From Apostichopus japonicus (Eukaryota > Echinodermata > Holothuroidea > Aspidochirotida > Stichopodidae), in NCBI RefSeq assembly GCF_037975245.1, contig NC_092577.1, positions 14,966,013-15,030,012 of the forward strand: 64,000 nucleotides of DNA, given 5' to 3'. This document shows positions 21,880 through 34,362 of the stretch, piece after piece. The position numbers and the translations under genes were made by a program. How positions within the stretch are numbered: position 1 is the stretch's first letter; each line of letters starts with the position of its first letter. Below the pieces are notes generated by a model. It was not told the DNA's origin. It made no database searches and saw nothing but the letters and a program-made list of their open reading frames with translations.

Positions 21880-22360
21880 GCTCATACCAGCATGCTGGTG
21901 TGAGCTATTGTTACAGTGCGGCGTCTATCACTCTATCCGTCAACAATTGGTAAAACCTCTCCCACTCACACAGTATTTAATGGAATTTCATGAAACTTGG
22001 ACACAAGGACCATTGGGTATAGGGCCATCAAAGATGGTCCGAAATTTAGGGTCAATGGTCAAGGTCATCCTACAGATTCCATGGTACAATGATGAGGGTT
22101 TGTCACGATAATACTATGGAAGTTTTACCTTCATGAATTTGAGATCAAAGATCAATTAGGGGTCTTTTGTGTCCCGGGCCGCCGCCCTATATTTTCAAAT
22201 TGCTCCTGTTCGTACAGTGTATGGCCAGTTATAATAAAACTTGGTCACAATGTTCCTCGGGATGAGAATTACAAAGGGTGTTCGGAAAATTGAGGTCAAA
22301 TGTCATTTAGGGGGTCATCGGGGGTCATTTTTTGTAATATTTTCAAATATCTCAATCTCC
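21880..22360. repeat. GGTCA-rich interspersed repeat
   Basis: Starts with a short palindrome (CTCATACCAGCATGCTGGTGTGAG is about 24 bases, centred near 21895), then repeated phrases of the type AAACTTGGACACAA...GGTCATCAAAG. Similar phrasing occurs at 12.1-12.5 kb and 50.7-51.2 kb. Non-coding. Confidence 0.4.
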
Positions 22361-22734
22361 TCAAGATTTTGATGGATCATATTCAAAGTTGAACTGATGA
22401 TTGTTGGATTGTGTATAAATAAGATGATGCCTAATAATTTTTGGTCAAAAGTTAATTAATTACAATTAATCCCCATTGTTTAAAAAAATCTGAGCCTTCA
22501 CCTTTTGCCAAAGCTCCTTTAATTTGTCTCCCAGTCTCTTCAGTGTTTGTTTACATTTGTGGTTAAGCTCTGCAGAGGCTGTTAGCGGAATTAAAGCAGG
22601 ACTGGAAGTTGTTATTAACTGTTGAACTGTAAGCATGAGAGCCCTATAGCCAATCAGCACTTGCCGATTCTTAGAAGTCTTTGAGCCTGAGGTATGTAGG
22701 CAGCCAGCCAAAATTTTGGCAAGGAGTGCTTCAG

Positions 22735-25454
22735 TGTGGAACGCGAAAAGGGCAACCATATTTCGTTGTCTAAACTAAGTTTGTTGCAGTCTAAACTAAA
22801 GTTGTTGCTGCTGTTTGCCACGTTGTTGCTCAAACTCACGTTTTTATTTAACTTCCGTTGTCTAAACATACGTCGTTGTCTAAACTTACGTTGTTGCTAT
22901 CGGCGCTGTTCAAAATTGCTCAACCGCGTAATGTAAACCAGAATGCAAAATGCATTGAGGTTTCGATGACTTCAGTACACTAGAAAGGTGTTAGTATAAG
23001 CAGAACTAGCTGTTACTGTAGAAATGGCCCGAACCACCATTTTGATACATTAAATAAACACAGGTCAGTCTACTGTACGTGGCTATACACACCTGCACCA
23101 AAAATAATAGGGGTCTTGGAGGTCCAAGTCCATTTGGAGTCACCAAACGCCACTTGTGGAAACCTTGTATTATAAGCTACCGTATCTCCCACAGCCAGCC
23201 TATCAGATAACATGTGCGTTAGTACAACTCATACGAATAGGAGGCTGCACTGTGAACAACTTTTAAAATGTTATAATGTTATACTTATAGGCTATGCATA
23301 TACGCTGTGAATGTCGGAAATCAAGTACAACGTCGAGTGTCTAGACAAAGTACCAGCATAAAAATAGTTCACTTTTAAACTGATTTCATTGAGCCCCTCC
23401 AACAATGTGTAGAGATAATCTGGGAATGTCGGTAATCAAGTAAAACGAGTGTCGAGACAAAATGCCAGCATAAAATACTGTACTTAAAATTGAATTACTG
23501 AACCATTACATGATGTCTGGATATGTTGTGAATGTCGGCAATCAAGTAAAACGAATGACAGTAATATTACTAAAGACAAATGTTTTCGTCCCGATCGAAC
23601 ACCAATTGCGTTTATTATATGACCTATACTTTTACTAGTGCTTATAGTTGAGAAGATGCGATCTTATCACTGCCTGTACTTTGTGAATGCTGTACACAAT
23701 ATATATATATATGGCGGATGCCATCCAGTGCCCTAGCTTCGCTGTTTTACAAGGGCGGCCGTCCGACCTTCATTTCGCCTGCCCTGCCACTCTTTCCTCC
23801 TCTCCAACTCCGTATATAGTACCTCGATGCTTTGACCTGCAGCGATTTCCCCAGCTACCCCAACTCTTCAAATATCCCCGCAAATTTAGTGTGCATATCT
23901 CTCTAAATTCCACGCAATTTGTATTAGGCCTGTTCAAACTTCGCAGTTTCAACTGCACATGCGCATATCCTGAAAATTTGTGAAGAAAAGATCATATCAC
24001 CTTACCTACAACACATAGCCTTAGTCAAAACTCGAGTGTATCTTGGATGATTCGTTTCTTGCATAACATGTTAGCGGGTTTTTTGGTCTAAAATTCTTAG
24101 CAATGCTGAGCGAGGTTTGTGTATATTCCATTTACAACACAATCCCTTTCGCAAATCGAAACTCCGAACTGGATTGGTGTTACGAATGAACTTGCTTGGC
24201 GGGTTTAGTAAACTAGTTCTGTGAGTCATATTGCCTACGTACTTCAATACTGTGCCCCTCTTGTTACTCACGAAGCGCAGACTACATCCAACCATAGAGC
24301 TACTGATCCAACATTTACCCTGGATGCTTTTCAGTATTTGGAAACAACCAACTCCACGAAAATTAAAGTATTTAAATAATATTTTTACGCAATGTCGAAA
24401 CTTCAATGACTACTTTTGACGATGTATGACTGCAGTAGTTTATGCACACGAATTAGTGTTGCACCAGAATCATGACTTGAAGCACGTGGTCAAAGGGACC
24501 GCAAAACTTTACGCAAGTTTGCAACGAAGAAATAACTGTGGTATAAATGCACATTTTACATTATCAACTCTCAAAAGGGAGAGAACATAACATACTGTGA
24601 GATTTAAAGTCCTTTTTCAGTATCAGAGATGTTGTGGTAGCTTCCCGCAAAATTCATAGATTGTCTCAACTCATAACTTTCTGTGATAAAACAATTATTC
24701 AAATATGACATTAACAATATAAATGTAAATAACGTCCTCGGAGTTGTATCAGCTATCTTGCAAATATCGTTAACAACGTGATTTTGTTCGACAAATCAGG
24801 TTGTTAAGGATATTTACATGGCTGTTGCTACAAATCCGGCATGACATTAACGATTACCCCCCCCCCCCCCCTTTTCGCGTTACATAGTTAAACCATCATA
24901 CTTTGCGTTCATTGAGCACTGAAGATGCAAGCATGTTTGCAGACAATTGGTAAGGGACTATTAACCAAACAAATCTCGGGAAATTTGAGAAAACATCATT
25001 GGCTGTATTTAGCATGAAAACCTCTGGAATAGATATGTTGTTAGCACTGCACGGAAGAAACTTGCGGTTGATTGTTATAATTTTTTTTGAAAAGAAAGAA
25101 TGATGTTCGTTCACAATGTGTTCACAACGGAACTTTAGATAGCAACGAAAGTGTAGACATCAACGTGAGTTTAGACATCAACCGTAGGTTAACTTAGCAA
25201 CGAAAGTTTTAGACATCAACGTGAGTTTAGACATCAAACGTAAGGTTTATAAATCAACGTGGGTTTAGACATTAAGGCGCGTTTAGTCGTCAACGTTACT
25301 TTAGACATCAACGTAAGTTTAGACATCAACGAACAACAGCAACATGGTAAACTAGCAGCAACAGCTTTAGTTTAGACAGCAACAAACTTAGTTAAGGCAA
25401 CGAAACAAACTTAGTTTAGGCAACGAAATACGGTTGCCCTTTTCGCGTTCCATA
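22735..25454. mobile_element. 2.7 kb foldback-like element, 6-bp target duplication
   Basis: The left end TGTGGAACGCGAAAAGGGCA matches the inward right end TATGGAACGCGAAAAGGGCA, and the match continues for over 70 bases. Behind both ends lie arrays of a GTTTAGACATCAACGT-like unit or its complement (22755-22905 and 25140-25430). CTTCAG flanks both sides (22729-22734 and 25455-25460). No transposase is recognisable inside. I cannot assign a superfamily; a 6-bp duplication with long repeat-built inverted ends is uncommon. Confidence 0.75.
23300..23580. repeat. Three tandem copies of a ~110 base unit
   Basis: The phrase GAATGTCGG.AATCAAGTA.AACG followed by GAGACAAA.TGCCAGCATAAAA occurs at about 23309, 23425 and 23531 with drift. 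It lies inside the 2.7 kb element. Non-coding. Confidence 0.7.
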
Positions 25455-25732
25455 CTTCAGGTCTGCTCAGGTAGAGGGGAGAAAGTTTAATAGGGTAGGT
25501 CAGTGGTATTGTTTGAGAGAGTGGGTAAAACAGGATTTAAAGGGGGAAAATAGGAATTATAGCCAGTGGTGTGGCCAGTATTCTGCTAACGGAGGGGGGA
25601 GGATCCCTCATGGGCCCAAAATTGGTGGAATTTGAAAAATGTCCTGAAATTTGGTGGGCCATAAAGTTTTGTGGGCCCTACATTTTTAAGCTCGAAAAGG
25701 TATGAGCTTCTGCACCATTGGTGCTCTAGTTG

Positions 25733-27331
25733 ACGTTTCCATTTTTCCTCTCTCACTAATGTATCTATATATATATATATATATATACTATATATGGTCT
25801 AGCATAACGCGCGTGTGTGTGTGTATGGACGCCTTGAGCAATTGTTCAATTGTGCACTGGAACCAACTGTGGCTGGTCTTGAACTCGACCGAGTCGTCGG
25901 GGAACATGACGCATTTCGGGAAGGAGCGACCGCCCCCCCCCCCCTCCCGAGCAAATTTTCTCTATGATATCGCTAGTAATTTGAAAATAGACAATGCTTA
26001 GATGCAACTTACAAGGCCTGGGAAGTGTCATTTCCAGCGATCTGGAGGCAATTTCGGCCAACCCATGGTGGCGCTTCGCTTAGATAGTTTGCCTACAGGC
26101 TTCGCCCTTCCGTTGGCAAATTACTCGCTACACGCCTGTTCGAATTTGTAAAGCAAAGAGCAGACATCTCATAATATCAGTGAGCATGAAAATGCATGTT
26201 CAAAAATGAACAGCCTCAAAACTGTCTATGTGTGTAGTCAAAGGCGAAGGAGCCCAATTGGATTTGGGGGCTGTAACGACTTGCCCGAAAAATATAACCA
26301 AAATTTTTCGCGCGCCAAGCGCGTGTTCAACATGTTAATGTCAATATCATATAAGCAAGCATAGGTCATTACATCGCATGGCATCGTGTACCGTACGGTC
26401 CCTGAAAGTTGCGCAGTCATCCACAGGATGCTAATGTAAACAACGAAATGTCTTATGTAGATGGAGAAAATGCATACAGGTCCAATTATGTCAAAACTCT
26501 CTTTTACAGTGGTAATGGCGAATAAGTCTGCCAAGCTTAGAACTTTATTTTAATTAACAAGGAGATAATTTTTATACTATTCATTTATTCTCAGCATATT
26601 GCCCGAATTTTCAGGGGAACAAGTTTGGTTGGGGGGGGGGGCTGCAGCCCCCGCCTCCTACGCCTATGTGTGTAGTGTTCGGGTTCGAAATATCTGATAT
26701 CGGAAATATCTGCTATTTTTCATTTCCTTCAACCAAGTTTTATCATTGCCGTTGTAAGAGGTTGTAATATTTCTACACCAATAAATTAACTGTGTCTGAA
26801 TTTTCGAAAACTTCCTGACCAACATTCTTCATCATACTTCCCTCTACTCGTAGCAATTTTGACCTGTCTGTTAGGGGTTGAAGGAGGTTTTTCTATATTG
26901 GTTGTCCATAGATTGAATTATATGTTTTGAAGTGATTTTCTTCACGAGAAATGTGAATTTTCAAATTCTCAACAAATAATGGGCTTTAAACTTTGAAAAG
27001 TGGGGCTTTCGGATATTGTGGGCCGTGACGTAGAATCACCTACAAAAGCAATGATCCACAGGACATGCAATGAGGTCGAACATGATGTGTGACTGGTTAC
27101 AATCTTCAAAAAGGTTATGGATGAAAAAAATATTGGGAAATACTTGGTTCTCAGGCAAAAGTGTATATCTGGTTGGTCATTTTCAAGCCCGAGAAGTGCC
27201 ATTTCCGGTGATCTAGGGGGTATCAAAACCTGAAATTTTCTTGGACGCTCCGCGCCAACCGATGGTGGCGCTCCGCGTAGATAGTAATTCGCCCCCCCCC
27301 CCCGGGTTAGAAAATTCTGGATACGCCCCTG
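25733..27331 (-). mobile_element. 1.9 kb-family TIR element, inverted copy, truncated
   Basis: Matches 55583-57120 in reverse complement along nearly its whole length (hAT-like end CAGGGGCGTATCCAG at 27317-27331 and the ACCGAGTCGTCGGGGAACAT segment near 25885). It is truncated before the AG-rich terminus found at 57463. Two copies of the shared GGCGCGAAGCGTACAAGAAA-type module lie inside (near 26040 and 27240). Open frames on it are short and unlike known transposases, so it is probably non-autonomous. Confidence 0.8.
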
Positions 27332-28640
27332 ATGTGTTGCAGGTGTAAACATAGGTATTCAATTGGGACTGTGTGTATAACTCAAGTATGACGATATTGG
27401 TAATTATATTTCTAGCAAATTACTTCAGTTTCAATTTTTTTTAATCAAGTGTAAATAGGGGATTAAAGGTTCATCAACTCAGACATTTTAAAAGTTCAGC
27501 TGTACAACAAATTAAAGGGGCTGTGTATGAGCACTATGTAGTAAATCTTAGCAATATGAACTACCCCTGCAGTGTATTGCTCTCAAAAGGCAAATGTTGT
27601 ACCATACTTTTTTGGAATACTAGGGCAGCTTGTGTATTGATGCTCCTTAAAAGCATATCTGACTTTATCAAGTTATGTCTAGTACTTTTAGCTGTTGCAG
27701 GTTTGATATGTTTATAAATTAATTTTCTGGTTAAGGTTCTGTGAGCTGAGTCGTGATCCGGTTGTGAGGATTACTGATCACTGTTGTTAGTTAACTAGGC
27801 TGGTAAGTAATGCATAATATTTAACAGGGTTTTCCCATTATTGTCATAACTGTTCATACGGGGACCAGAGGTTAAATTTTAGCTGTTTTTTTTTTACTAT
27901 TATGTTATGATTTTATCTGGCCATGAGCGAAAGGATATATATATATATATTTTCATTCTTCTTCATGTTACGGAAGGTGTTAATTCAATTTCATACTTCT
28001 AGTTATGTGCTAGATTGGTACTTCTGACAATATGATCATATTCTGATATAGTCATTTTTATAGATGATGTTAATATACTACGCAACGATATTCGCTTTTA
28101 AACTCTTCGGGTTTATGTAATATAGATGATTCAATAACTTCATTCTTTTCTTCAATTCATTCTACTCTTACTCAATTATTATCTTGCTATCATCACTAGA
28201 GATGAGCTATTGCAGGTTTGCTATAGTCGTTTGTTCATCGCAAGATTGTCTTTACTAGTTAACTGCTGTTTTGTTATTTTCATACAAATGAGGAGTTTCA
28301 CATCAATGGTAGGCTGTTGGGTAATGTATACATGGCTTATCTGGACAACTGTTTAGTTCTCATTTTCTCTTCTCATTGCAGAGGCTGTTTGTTTTGTTCG
28401 ATTCCTTTGTTGGCAATTATTACTTTATTATTTTTGGACTGAATAAATTGGATAAACCAAGTGCTACTCTTCATCATTGTCATTTGCGTGGCATGACTCA
28501 CAGCTTCCTCCCCATCCAACTAGATTCTCGAATCGCTTCACTATCTTTTATTCTTTTTTTAGCCATCATTTATTGTCAAATCTTTTGCCATAATAACAAA
28601 CTTATATAAAACAGATATATGACACTTAATTACTTTTTGA
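27332..28640. other. Intergenic, nothing recognised
   Basis: AT-rich sequence with a short TA run at about 27935-27950. Short open frames show no family resemblance. Confidence 0.45.
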
Positions 28641-29850
28641 TTACAAATATTCAATATTCATAGAGCATAGCACAATTACTAAAAGGGTCTTAAGGAGATT
28701 GTATGATAGTGGTCCTCGATGTTTACCATGATCTAAATGTTTCTCAAATTGTAACAGAAATTTTAATTTATACAAAAATTCGTTAACGTTGGGAGTGCTC
28801 AAATTTACTTTCTTCTGGAATATATAGTATTTGATATGAAAAATTAAAATATTCAACCGATGCTGCAATAATATTGATAGCCGAAAAACATACCCGACTT
28901 GGAAAATATAAATTGTCTATTAAAAATATGTTGCTCAACATCTAAAACAAAATCAGAAATAATTTTACACTCCCAATAAAAATGATCAATAGTCTCCTCC
29001 TTTAGGCAACAGAAAGTACATCGTGAATTGTTAATTAAACTCAGAAGATGGTTTGTCCCAAGTATACGATGAAGAAAACGAAATTGGAAGTATTGTAATT
29101 TGGCCCCCCTTAACCACTTGAAAGGAAATTGTTTACCAAACTTTTTAAGATAATAGGGAAAATACATTTTCCAATAATCCTCAATAGTGTCAGTATATCT
29201 CTTAACCCATGTACATATTAAGCCATTAATAAAACTGCTCATATGAGTAACGTTTAATCCTTCCTCTGAAATTTAATTAATCATAACAGTACGTTTGATT
29301 TTATCGGGTTTTCCCGCCAAGATAAAGTTATACAAAACATCATCCACAAGCTTAATAAAATAATTGGGAGGATTTGACAAGCATTGGAATAGATACACCA
29401 ATTGAGATAAAGCAAACGTTTCACCAAAATTATTTAACCAATAGGAGTAAGGTCTCTACATGACCACAAATTCAATGACTTGGGCATGAAATTTAACCGA
29501 AAAATTTCATCTCCATCATTGCAGATAACAATACCTAAAACAATTACTGGACCATCAGTCCACCTACAAAAAATAATGGTCAATAAAGTGTGGTTTATGA
29601 GTAATTAAAGGACCTAGTGGAAAAACACTAGACTTATCAAAATGAATCTTACGCCCAGAAACCAGTTCAAATCTTTCAGGATAAGAATAACCCCTCTCAA
29701 TGACTCATGAGAACCATGAAGGAATAAAATAGTATCATCAGCATACAGGAGGATTTGTAATTCGTTATTTAAAATAGAAATACCTTTAACATTTAAGCTT
29801 TAAACATTTAAGCTTTGTTCTTACCAAAACAATGAGAGCTGCCAATGGAC
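28641..29850 (-). mobile_element. L1/Tx1-like LINE fragment with RT YADD motif
   Basis: The minus strand carries ILLYADDTILFLHG at about 29715-29755 (YADD at 29734-29745), a degraded connection region, WVKRYTDTIEDYWKMYFP near 29200, FQFRFLHRILGTNHLL near 29060, and a terminal zinc motif CTFC...DHFYWEC near 28975. It is the same clade as the LINE at 14038-15463 but a different, older copy with frameshifts. No target duplication found. Confidence 0.8.
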
Positions 29851-30379
29851 TGTGGCTATCCCTAATTGCACCTAATCACACACCATTCTATTTCTTTCTC
29901 GTATTTGGGCATGTTCTCCTGTAAGAACCTGATGTCTAATGGTGGAAGAGCATCCATAGTCATTGTCATCTTGAGAAAATACTTCCTTATGTTCCAGAGT
30001 TAGTGAGTGAAATCCTTGTTCGGAACTCAGGTGATCAAAATTGACATTGACTGGAACAGGAAGTTGATTATGGGGTAAACTAAGAGGATTATCATTACTG
30101 TTTATATATGTTGTTTGATATCAACCTGAATTTTTGTATCATCTACTAGTCAATACAATACCAGTTTGTAACTGTTGTAACTTGTAAGCAATTCAACACC
30201 AAACGATTCAGCTATGACAGTCCTCTTTCTAAGCAAAATATCTTTGATGCTAACATTCATACTTCTCACCTGGGTAGTTTAATTTTGTACAGTTGATAGT
30301 GACCTAGCTTCTTTTTGGAGATTGTTAACTTCCACTGGGAGGGGTTCTGTAAGCGTTCGACAAACCAGACCACTAACGT

Positions 30380-31000
30380 AGTCCAACATCCAATGGGCGT
30401 CTATCACTAAAGAATATATTACTTGGAACAACTAAAGCTATGATAACGATCTCAACACTTGCAATATTAAGATTTAATTCTACACGGCCTGTAAAGTGAT
30501 TAGCTCCTTTCAGTTTTAGCCATTGAAAGGGGATCTGACTTAATTACCACGCATGTAAGCCAAATTAGTGCCGAAATATGCATGCGACAAGGTAGTTACT
30601 TGTGAACCGGTATCAATTATACAACGCACTGGACAGCCTCCAATTAGAATGTTTGTATAATCTGTTATTCCCAGATAAACTCGTCTCGAATCTCTTGAGA
30701 TGGAACTGTTGGGCCTAACAGGTACTAGCCTCCACAGTTTGACTCGAAACTGTGGATTTTCTTTGTTTTGATGAGGAGCAGAAAGTTGTTCTGAAGTGTT
30801 GTCAAGTGCGTATTGCTACGGGAGGGGGTGTGGAGGGTCCCTCCGACGGCAGTTTCTTCCTATATGACCAGGTATGTAGCATGCCCACCATATAGGCCTT
30901 CCATCTTCCGTGAACTGGTCAGTTGGCCTTCGTGGTATTGCAATTGTTTGTTGCAGTTCCATTATTTGTTGCTGCATGGATCTAAAGGCAACTTCCATCT
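30380..31000 (-). mobile_element. Ty3/gypsy gag-protease fragment
   Basis: The minus strand encodes a gag end with a degenerate zinc knuckle (CYIPGHIGRNC, first Cys replaced by Trp), then, after a frame change, an aspartic protease stretch with VRCIIDTGSQVTTLS (DTGS at 30603-30614). A further segment with GANHFTGRVELNL follows. Stops interrupt it and I see no LTRs or integrase beside it. Confidence 0.75.
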
Positions 31001-31199
31001 CTTTGCGCTCTTACCTATTCTTGTTCATTCCAACAGGTCTGATTGATGTGTCAGACTACAGGGATGGTGCCTTGACGTCCCCCAAGCCTGCTTCCACTAC
31101 CCCGTTTGCAGGGTTTGCGGCCGTGTTTGCGTTTAGCTGAAGTGCCTCTTCTTTCAAATTGAGGAAAGAAAGTGGCCTTCAATGTGGACACCCATTCAT

Positions 31200-32840
31200 C
31201 TAGACATGGGTTATTTTACTTACATTTGTTCCATTGAAGGTAGAGATCCTATGATCTGTTGGGATGTAAACTGTAGGGACAGGTGAGGTGTAGTAACCAC
31301 GAGCAGAGTCTGGACAAGGTGCCATGATTTGATGCATTTTCTTCAGCCATAATAATAACCCTTTAGCCATAATAGAAGCCATATATAACAATAAAAGAGC
31401 CTGCTAGGATCGAAACGTCAAGCCAACTTACTTTTACACATAATAATATGCCAACAGATACCAAAGTAGTGCACTTATAATGACCAACAATTTCCCTAGT
31501 AACACAGTTAAAATGGAATATAAGAAATGAAATATATATAAAGGACAGTAGCTCACTGCACTCTGAGTATGTAAAACTGAATTTCCGATATAAATTTAAC
31601 ATTGAGTTTACCCTACTCGATGTACCAAAATGATGTAATGGAAATCAAGAAATGAGGGCTCTTTTTAGCTTCTTACTAACCTTGGACTTTAGAAACCCTA
31701 ATGCTCAGGAAGTATTAATACCAAGCATTATCTAGGAGACACATAAACAAACAGATACAACACTGGACAACAGAGTGCAAGGGACTAAAGTAAGATAGGT
31801 ACATTTGATAGTTTAGCCACTTCAGTCAAACATAATAATTAACTTCATTAGTGCTTAACTTACTATAAAAGGTCTTCGATAACAGATAATAATTAAGTGT
31901 TATGTAACAAAACATAGTTCGTGTATATGATAAGCTGAATATATTTCTTGGTTATCTGTTTCGTTCCTGCTTGTGATTGTTGGTGCTGGCTGGGGGTTCC
32001 GTTTGCGCCCAGTACAATATTACATAAGTGTTCCCATCCGGCGGTAAGCAATAATTAAGTAGTTTAGAGACACTTCCTTTATGTAGAATCACAAATATAA
32101 CACTTCTGGCTTCCTCCAAGTATCACGATGGATAGCAGGAGGAAGTTTCTTCAAAGGAGCAATTATAGAACACCCCGCAACAGCAGTGGCTACACCGGCT
32201 AGGTTGGACACAAACGCTTGCAGTATTATAATGAGATCCGTTAATCTTCGTTGTACTGTGTGGGCATTGTGTATACGTGTAACGATGTAGCCAGCTACAC
32301 CGTGGACACCGTATTAGTTTTTCTATGGCTTAAAGGTGTTAGGACTATTGATAATGGTGAAACTGGCCTTCAGACAAAGTCCTTTACTTATTATATAGGT
32401 TCCTATAGCTGAGTGCTGGAATAATGATCAAAATAGGATTACGCTGTTGACAAGACACACATAATTCTTCTACATAGTAATAAGCTACAAAAAGTGAGTC
32501 TTCACTGCTTGTCAGGTAGGCGTGCTCTGCTAATAAATCTAACAGGTAGAACCTTCACTACTAAGGAGGACTTAACAGGTGTATAATGTAGTAACCAATC
32601 TGCCAAATCAGGAGATGGCAACATCCTGCCATATCCTAAATATACTCTTGCCACTGGTCAACTGGTACTGCTATTACATAATATGTTGTCACTTTGCGTA
32701 TTCAGTAGCAAGTGCAATTGTTATAAAGCGCACGGTATCTACAAAGAAAAAGTGCATTCAGCGGTGCTGTACAAAGATAATAATGATATTAAGTAAAAAC
32801 AGTACAAACAGTACATACAGTCAAGAAATGTCTAAATAAA
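31200..32840. other. Intergenic, nothing recognised
   Basis: AT-rich sequence with scattered short open frames on both strands that show no family motif. Confidence 0.45.
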
Positions 32841-32847
32841 ATGCTTC

Positions 32848-33780
32848 TTAAATAGGTGAGCTTTTTAGTTCACGCTTGAATCGTTCATAACTATGAATAT
32901 TTCGAAGAAAACCAGGTAAGCTATTCCAAGTCATGGTGGCTGCGACTGGAAACGATCTGTCTTTAAATGTTTTACGTTTAGTTATTGAAATATCAATGAC
33001 AATGCCCCAGTCAGTAGATGAAGAACGTAAACCTGGACAAGTTTTGCGAAGAGTGATAAGTTCTGTTAAATAAGGAGAAGCCTTATCATGAAGATATTTG
33101 AAGACAAACGTTGCAATTTTATAGTAATTTTGAGCCTTGATTGGGATGATTGCCGATGAAGTGAGCAGAGAGAGAGTCTGAAGCACTATCAAACTTGCCT
33201 TTACCCAGAACCAGCTTTGCATATGTTCTGCACACGTTGCAACTTTTTGATACCAGGAAGATCATCATATAATATACTTCAATAGTCAAGGTGAGATAGG
33301 ACAAGATATGAAGCGAGCGATTTGCGAATGTCTACGATTTAGTACTTACGGATGCTCCTAATTAATTAAGGTTAAAGAGTGCAGTTTTACATTTAGCCGT
33401 TATATGTTCACGGAAGTATAGTGTTTCATCCCAATATACTCCTAATTATTTGATTGAAGACGATTTTTTTACTAAGCTACCACTCACAGCTATGGAATCA
33501 GTGTTGCATTTTTGTAGTTGTTGTTTACTTCCGAATAAAATAACCTCCGTTTACCGGATTGAGTTTCAATTTGTTTGAGTTCATCCAAAGGTGAACTTCA
33601 GAAAAGCAGCTTTCAAGATTTGAGATCACATCTCCTTCAATAGATTGCTGTGGTATAAATGACTTATTAAGTCCGTGGTCATCTGCATATCCCATTACGT
33701 TGATGGCAAAAGCATCAATGACACTGCCTAAAGGGCTGGCATAAATCGAGTACGAGGCTGTTGATTAACTTAACTGACAC
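32848..33780 (-). mobile_element. CR1-like LINE, RT palm to C-terminus
   Basis: The minus strand reads YSIYASPLGSVI, then VMGYADDHGLNKSF (YADD at 33678-33689), a WMNSNKLKLNP segment, and after gaps a C-terminal stretch with FKYLHDKASPYLTELI, RKTFKDRSFPVAA and WNSLPGFLRN. This order and the YADDH variant are typical of CR1-group LINEs of marine animals. It is frameshifted and 5'-truncated. Confidence 0.85.
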
Positions 33781-33869
33781 AAAAATAAACAATGGAACGA
33801 TTGTTTTAGCAACAGATTATAGACGAAACAAAAGCAGCACACCTAAGATATTCTTAATTTAATTAAAAT

Positions 33870-34340
33870 CAGTTTGATGAGACTTGGTATGTATGTTTGA
33901 CATGATTTAGATGGATGTGCCAGGTCGTCCTGATGTGGGTTAAACGGGACTTGACATGGCTTTTACACATATTTTAAGTGTGTCACTAAACAGGATTGGT
34001 CTTTTTGACATATTTTGAATTGACCTTGGCTTGTCTTTGTGACATTGAATTGAAGTCGACAGGTCATTTTTAATGTTTGAATAAAACTTGACAAGTCTTT
34101 TTGACATGTTTGGAATGAATGTGGCATTGTTTTTGAGATGTGGGTTCGATGGGAATTAGCAAGCCTTTGAGCATATTTTAAAGATGTAATTTGACAGGTC
34201 TCTTTAAGATGGTTTAGATGAGATTTGGTAGGACTGGTCTTTTGGACATGTTTTAAATGGACCTTGCCTTGCTTTATTTGGGATGCTTTGGTGTAACACT
34301 TGGAGTACCTGTGATATTTAGGCACTGTTCATCCAGGCCA
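33870..34340. repeat. Degenerate tandem repeats in the NXPE gene 2 3' flank
   Basis: Variants of TTGACATG.TTTGAATG..CTTGACATGTCTTTT recur about ten times with a period near 40-45 bases. The 120-codon open frame on the minus strand across it is a by-product. A candidate poly(A) signal for NXPE gene 2 (AATAAA, minus strand, 34273-34278) falls inside the array. Confidence 0.65.
34273..34278 (-). terminator. Candidate poly(A) signal of NXPE gene 2
   Basis: AATAAA on the minus strand, about 85 bases past the stop codon of exon 4. Confidence 0.4.
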
Positions 34341-34362
34341 ACTGGGTGTGGTTATGTATTTG

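Noticed and set aside
21512-21880. 122-codon Lys/Glu-rich frame and the opposite Phe/Leu-rich frame
   Set aside because: Both result from the purine-rich terminus of a TIR element; the same tract recurs inverted at 57260-57420.
33963-34325. 120-codon minus-strand frame with recurring CQK and HLK motifs
   Set aside because: By-product of a tandem repeat array in the NXPE 3' flank.
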